DNA of 64,000 nt. Source: JAUMWX01 sp023394215. Lineage in GTDB: Bacteria; Bacillota; Clostridia; Tissierellales; Peptoniphilaceae. Under the pieces are notes generated by a model, which ran no database searches, was not told the DNA's origin, and worked only from the letters and a program-made list of their open reading frames with translations. Numbering within the stretch: position 1 is the first letter of the stretch; each line of letters opens with the position of its first letter. Location: NCBI GenBank assembly GCA_050313995.1, contig JBNPMM010000003.1, one strand, 5' to 3'. The position numbers and the translations under genes were made by a program. Below are positions 62,123 to 64,000 of the stretch, one piece after another.

Positions 62123-63210
62123 TTAAAGAAGGACTTAAAAGCCTCCAAGTATCCGAATTGGATACTTGGAAGGCCAGCAGGGCCTGGGAAGGGAAAAAGG
62201 AGCTGCATGTTTTTTCTAAGGCTGATCTTACGAAGGGACATGGGGTGCTTTCAGCCTATGAAGAACAGGTAAAGGTAGTGAGAAAGTATATGAGTCATGA
62301 ACTTAACATTACAATTAACCCCCTTGCCCTGTCGGATATAAACCATTTTCATACAATTAACCCTACATATTATCTTAGGAATAAGTTTTTTAAGAAGGGT
62401 GTTTCTGTGGGCTATGTCCATTTTTTACCGGAAACCATGGATGAAAGTATAAGGCTTCCTAAGTTTGCAAGGAAGGTGTTTTACAATTATATTCTAAAGT
62501 TTTATCAAAGTATGGATTATCTTGTAGTAGTAAATCCATATTTTATAGGGAAAATGGAAGAATGCGGCATAGATACGAAAAATACCAGGTACATACCGAA
62601 TCTCGTTTCAAATGACGGCTTTTATAAGTTTTCTGAGGAAAAGAGGAGAGAATGCAGGGCTGAGTACGGTTTGAAGGATGATGACTTTTTGGTACTTGGA
62701 GTAGGTCAACTTCAAACGAGAAAGGGAGTTTTTGAGTTTGTGGATATAGCTAAGGACATGCCCGATATAACTTTTTATTGGGCAGGGGGCTTCAGCCATG
62801 GAGCTATTCAGGACGGTTATGAGGAAATAAAGGAGCTTCTTAAGACACCTCCTCAAAATACCAAATTTTTGGGCATTGTTGAGAGAGAAAAGATGAACAT
62901 ACTATACAACATATGTGATTTAATGTTTCTTCCGTCATATTCGGAGCTTTTTCCAATGACTATACTTGAAGCTATGGCTTGCAATACTCCGATCCTTCTT
63001 AGGGATATAGAGCTTTATCTCGGCATTTTGGATGGATATTATCTTAAGGCATCGGACAACGACGGCTTCAAGGAGCAAATTCTTAAGATAAAAAATGACC
63101 CTGCTTACAGTCAAATGGCAAGGGAAATGGCTAAGAAAGGTAATGACTTTTACAGCGAAGAATCCATAGGCAGGATGTGGAAGGACTTTTATGAAGAAAT
63201 AGGTAAATAA
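62119..63210 (+). CDS. GT4-family glycosyltransferase, possible glycolipid synthase
   Basis: A 363-residue GT-B enzyme with FSKADLTKGHGVLSAYEEQV at its N-terminal glycine loop, VVVNPYFIGKME, LGVGQLQTRKG and E-x7-E in SYSELFPMTILEAMA. The layout resembles streptococcal and related transferases that make diglycosyl-diacylglycerol lipid anchors, but the product is not established. The first 30 residues precede the recognisable domain and contain a strong DNA palindrome. The ATGA overlap with the upstream gene supports the ATG at 62119. Confidence 0.85.
   Translation: MIKEGLKSLQVSELDTWKASRAWEGKKELHVFSKADLTKGHGVLSAYEEQVKVVRKYMSHELNITINPLALSDINHFHTINPTYYLRNKFFKKGVSVGYVHFLPETMDESIRLPKFARKVFYNYILKFYQSMDYLVVVNPYFIGKMEECGIDTKNTRYIPNLVSNDGFYKFSEEKRRECRAEYGLKDDDFLVLGVGQLQTRKGVFEFVDIAKDMPDITFYWAGGFSHGAIQDGYEEIKELLKTPPQNTKFLGIVEREKMNILYNICDLMFLPSYSELFPMTILEAMACNTPILLRDIELYLGILDGYYLKASDNDGFKEQILKIKNDPAYSQMAREMAKKGNDFYSEESIGRMWKDFYEEIGK
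62141..62174. repeat. Palindrome near the start of the GT4 gene
   Basis: A perfect 10-bp inverted repeat, CCAAGTATCC and GGATACTTGG (62145-62154 and 62160-62169), has a 5-bp loop and is extended by GCCT/AGGC with one bulged base. It lies in codons 8-19 and has no T-run. Confidence 0.75.
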
Positions 63211-63217
63211 TATAAGG

Positions 63218-63293
63218 CGAGGAATGATAGTTTTTTACTTTGAAGCTTTGAAAGAGCTTTTAGCAATAAGAACTAAAGATTTCCTCGTTTTTT
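63218..63293 (+). terminator. Nested three-tier hairpin terminator
   Basis: An outer stem CGAGGAA/TTCCTCG (63218-63224, 63281-63287) followed directly by T6 encloses TAGTT/AACTA (63228-63232, 63271-63275) and AAGCT/AGCTT (63243-63247, 63255-63259). It ends the trx-tkt-arsC-GT4 unit. Confidence 0.65.
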
Positions 63294-63342
63294 GATATAA
63301 TAAAATAAAGTTTAAAGAACATACAGGGCAAAAGAGGTAATA

Positions 63343-64000
63343 ATGGGAAAGTTAGTAGAAGGAATAATAAATAAGGCGGAATATCCGAATTTTTCATATA
63401 TAGAGGATAAGGGTATTAAATATAGATTTAAAGGCGGTATAAAGGGGCAAAAGGTCCTTATAAAACCCGGTAAAAAGATGGCGGTTACCAAGAGCAAGTT
63501 GATTTCAATTCTTGAAAAATCTCCCTTGGAAAAGGAAAAAGGCTGTCCTATGTTAAATGATTGCGGCGGTTGCAAGTTTCAGGAGCTTAGTCTTGATGAT
63601 GAATACAATTATAAAAAGGACATGATAAATGATCTTTATAAGCCTGTATGGAGTGAACCTATAAATCTTGTAAAATCTCCTCAAAGTTTTGCCTATAGGA
63701 ACAAGATGGAATATACATTTGGAGATAGTTATAAGGGAGGGCCCCTTGTTTTGGGGCTACATATGAAAAACAGGTTTTATGAAATACTTGATAATGAGTA
63801 TTGTAATATAGTAAACGAGGGATTTAATGCTATAAGAAGTTATACACAGGATTTTTTTAGAGAGAAGCAAATTTCTTTTTATCATAAAATTAGGCAGGAA
63901 GGAAGTCTAAAATTTTTCATAATAAGATACTCATTTTATCAGGATGCCTTTATGCTTAACCTGGTAACGGCGACGTCTCCCGATATAGACAAGTCTTTAT
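63343..64000 (+). CDS. rlmD: RlmD/RumA-type 23S rRNA (uracil-5)-methyltransferase, N-terminal part
   Basis: An open frame of 219 complete codons runs off the window end. It starts MGKLVEGIINKAEYPNFSYI (a shortened TRAM-like domain with FKGGIKGQKV) and contains GCPMLNDCGGCKFQEL, the Cys cluster that binds 4Fe-4S in RumA-type enzymes, then the SPQSFAYRNKMEYTFG motif of the TrmA/RlmC/RlmD family. The SAM site and catalytic Cys lie beyond the window. RlmD methylates U1939; other Firmicutes paralogues have other targets, so the exact site is uncertain. Confidence 0.85.
   Translation, partial: MGKLVEGIINKAEYPNFSYIEDKGIKYRFKGGIKGQKVLIKPGKKMAVTKSKLISILEKSPLEKEKGCPMLNDCGGCKFQELSLDDEYNYKKDMINDLYKPVWSEPINLVKSPQSFAYRNKMEYTFGDSYKGGPLVLGLHMKNRFYEILDNEYCNIVNEGFNAIRSYTQDFFREKQISFYHKIRQEGSLKFFIIRYSFYQDAFMLNLVTATSPDIDKSL

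Noticed and set aside
1..64000. tRNA, rRNA, insertion sequence, prophage or integrase genes
   Set aside because: I looked for tRNA-like cloverleaf ends, transposase and integrase motifs and terminal repeats and saw none; a covariance-model search would be needed to exclude small RNAs.

Overview
The window is AT-rich chromosomal DNA spanning the replication origin of a low-GC Gram-positive anaerobe. The gene order rpmH-rnpA-yidD-yidC-jag-mnmE-mnmG-rsmG-parA-parB on one side and dnaA-dnaN-yaaA-recF-gyrB-gyrA on the other is the classical Firmicutes oriC layout. AGA/AGG arginine codons, sortase-anchored and cell-wall-repeat surface proteins, and the lack of visible sporulation genes suggest a Gram-positive anaerobic coccus (Tissierellia/Peptoniphilaceae, Peptoniphilus-like). 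That placement is inferred from the style of the sequence, not from a search.

Left arm (1-18.3 kb), mostly minus strand: the end of an M16C peptidase; upp and sua5; a probable Mn-type CDF exporter with a MATE transporter; a HAD phosphatase with a SpoU methyltransferase; pncB; then pta, a coiled-coil-expanded DUF4446 gene, parB, parA, three parS-like palindromes, rsmG, mnmG, mnmE, a terminator, jag, yidC, yidD, rnpA and rpmH with a consensus promoter.

Origin (18.3-30.5 kb), plus strand: an ABC half-transporter with foreign-looking codon use sits between rpmH and dnaA. DnaA boxes flank dnaA on both sides, and a DnaA-trio plus AT-rich tract lies in the dnaA-dnaN gap. After gyrA comes a three-gene STAS / RsbW-like / SigB-family sigma module in which the RsbW-like protein has lost its ATP-binding residues.

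Middle (30.5-48.4 kb): a P-type cation ATPase under a yybP-ykoY manganese riboswitch; a YuiD-type PAP2 protein; then a surface-polysaccharide cluster (epimerase, ATP-grasp ligase, initiating sugar transferase, unknown membrane protein, Wzy-like polymerase, two GT4 enzymes, Wzx flippase). It runs directly into three tandem secreted proteins that share a C-terminal aromatic-repeat wall-binding module; two of them also share an unrecognised module of about 230 residues.

Right arm (48.4-64 kb): walJ, rlmH, a TtcA-like thiolase, uppP, a membrane-anchored propeller-like protein, MscS and DUF951; a PfkB-family kinase with altered signature residues; a SHIRT-domain surface protein; ftsH; thioredoxin, transketolase, an ArsC/Spx-like protein and a GT4 enzyme; and the start of an RlmD/RumA-type rRNA methyltransferase.

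I saw no tRNA or rRNA gene, insertion sequence, prophage or CRISPR array. The points most worth following are the degenerate anti-sigma factor, the tandem surface-protein family, the altered PfkB kinase, the TA-centred parS sites and the transporter inserted at the origin.
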